Shown: positions 12,373-12,439 of the stretch, in pieces
Layout: each line of letters opens with the position of its first letter
Numbering within the stretch: position 1 is the stretch's first letter
Translations under genes and position numbers: made by a program
From: Clostridia bacterium
GTDB lineage: Bacteria; Bacillota; Clostridia; Christensenellales; Borkfalkiaceae
NCBI GenBank assembly: GCA_900767815.1
Contig: CAAGAM010000036.1
Coordinates: 1-12,439, forward strand
Length of the DNA stretch: 12,439 bases
Direction: 5' to 3'
The notes under the pieces: generated by a model
What the model saw: only the letters and a program-made list of their open reading frames with translations
Told to the model about the DNA's origin: nothing
Databases searched by the model: none

Positions 12373-12439
12373 TCGATGTAAAAACAACGGTCTATAAGTC
12401 GATTAACTCGCAATTATAGCCGTAAACATATTATACGCG

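Noticed and set aside
12391..12419. Possible terminator after hsp20
   Set aside because: CGGTCTATAA and TTATAGCCG can pair only with a bulge and a 10-nt loop, and no T run follows.
1..12439. CRISPR array, tRNA, rRNA, transposase or phage genes
   Set aside because: Looked for on both strands; no regular repeat-spacer pattern, cloverleaf, rRNA stretch or recombinase motif was seen.

Overview
The window looks like chromosomal DNA of a Gram-positive bacterium of the Bacillota, most likely an uncultured Clostridia-type lineage. The evidence is indirect: strong AAGGAG ribosome sites, sigma-A type promoters (several with an extended -10, TGTTATAAT), a CIRCE heat-shock operator, Gram-positive style lipoproteins, and an intermediate GC content in the housekeeping genes (about 50% in lines counted by eye). 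I cannot name a genus. All genes except the last (hsp20) lie on the minus strand.

Region 1 (1-1871) holds three accessory genes read leftward: a 366-residue protein of unknown family whose start codon sits directly at the predicted transcription start, then a small unknown protein (150 aa) translationally coupled by an ATGA overlap to a HAD-family phosphatase that runs off the left edge. Region 2 (about 1890-4450) is an AT-rich accessory patch. It carries a solitary PD-(D/E)XK nuclease-fold protein, two decayed genes with frameshifts and internal stops, a 61-residue small protein whose promoter and ribosome site lie inside an inverted repeat, and a pair of related hairpins. It ends at a strong 13-bp terminator hairpin.

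Region 3 (4565-9369) is a five-gene operon, lgt - unknown 4-helix membrane protein - pncB-type nicotinate phosphoribosyltransferase - lspA - rluD-type pseudouridine synthase. A TTGCAT-17-TATAAT promoter drives it, with a leader of about 110 nt that can fold into a long interrupted hairpin. Lgt and LspA perform successive steps of lipoprotein maturation. Lgt, LspA and the unknown membrane protein all carry unusually long charged C-terminal tails.

Region 4 (9370-10700) begins with a G-poor intergenic stretch and then has two tandem paralogous lipoproteins, nearly identical in the core but differing in a short cassette. They share a strong promoter whose -35 lies in the loop of an 8-bp dyad. Region 5 (10740-12439) has a palindromic terminator, a Cof-type HAD phosphatase with a near-leaderless promoter, and, divergently, a small heat-shock protein controlled by a CIRCE-like element.

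I did not find a complete new multigene system. The best leads are the AT-rich island around the PD-(D/E)XK protein, the mosaic lipoprotein pair, the structured lgt leader and the two apparently leaderless genes.
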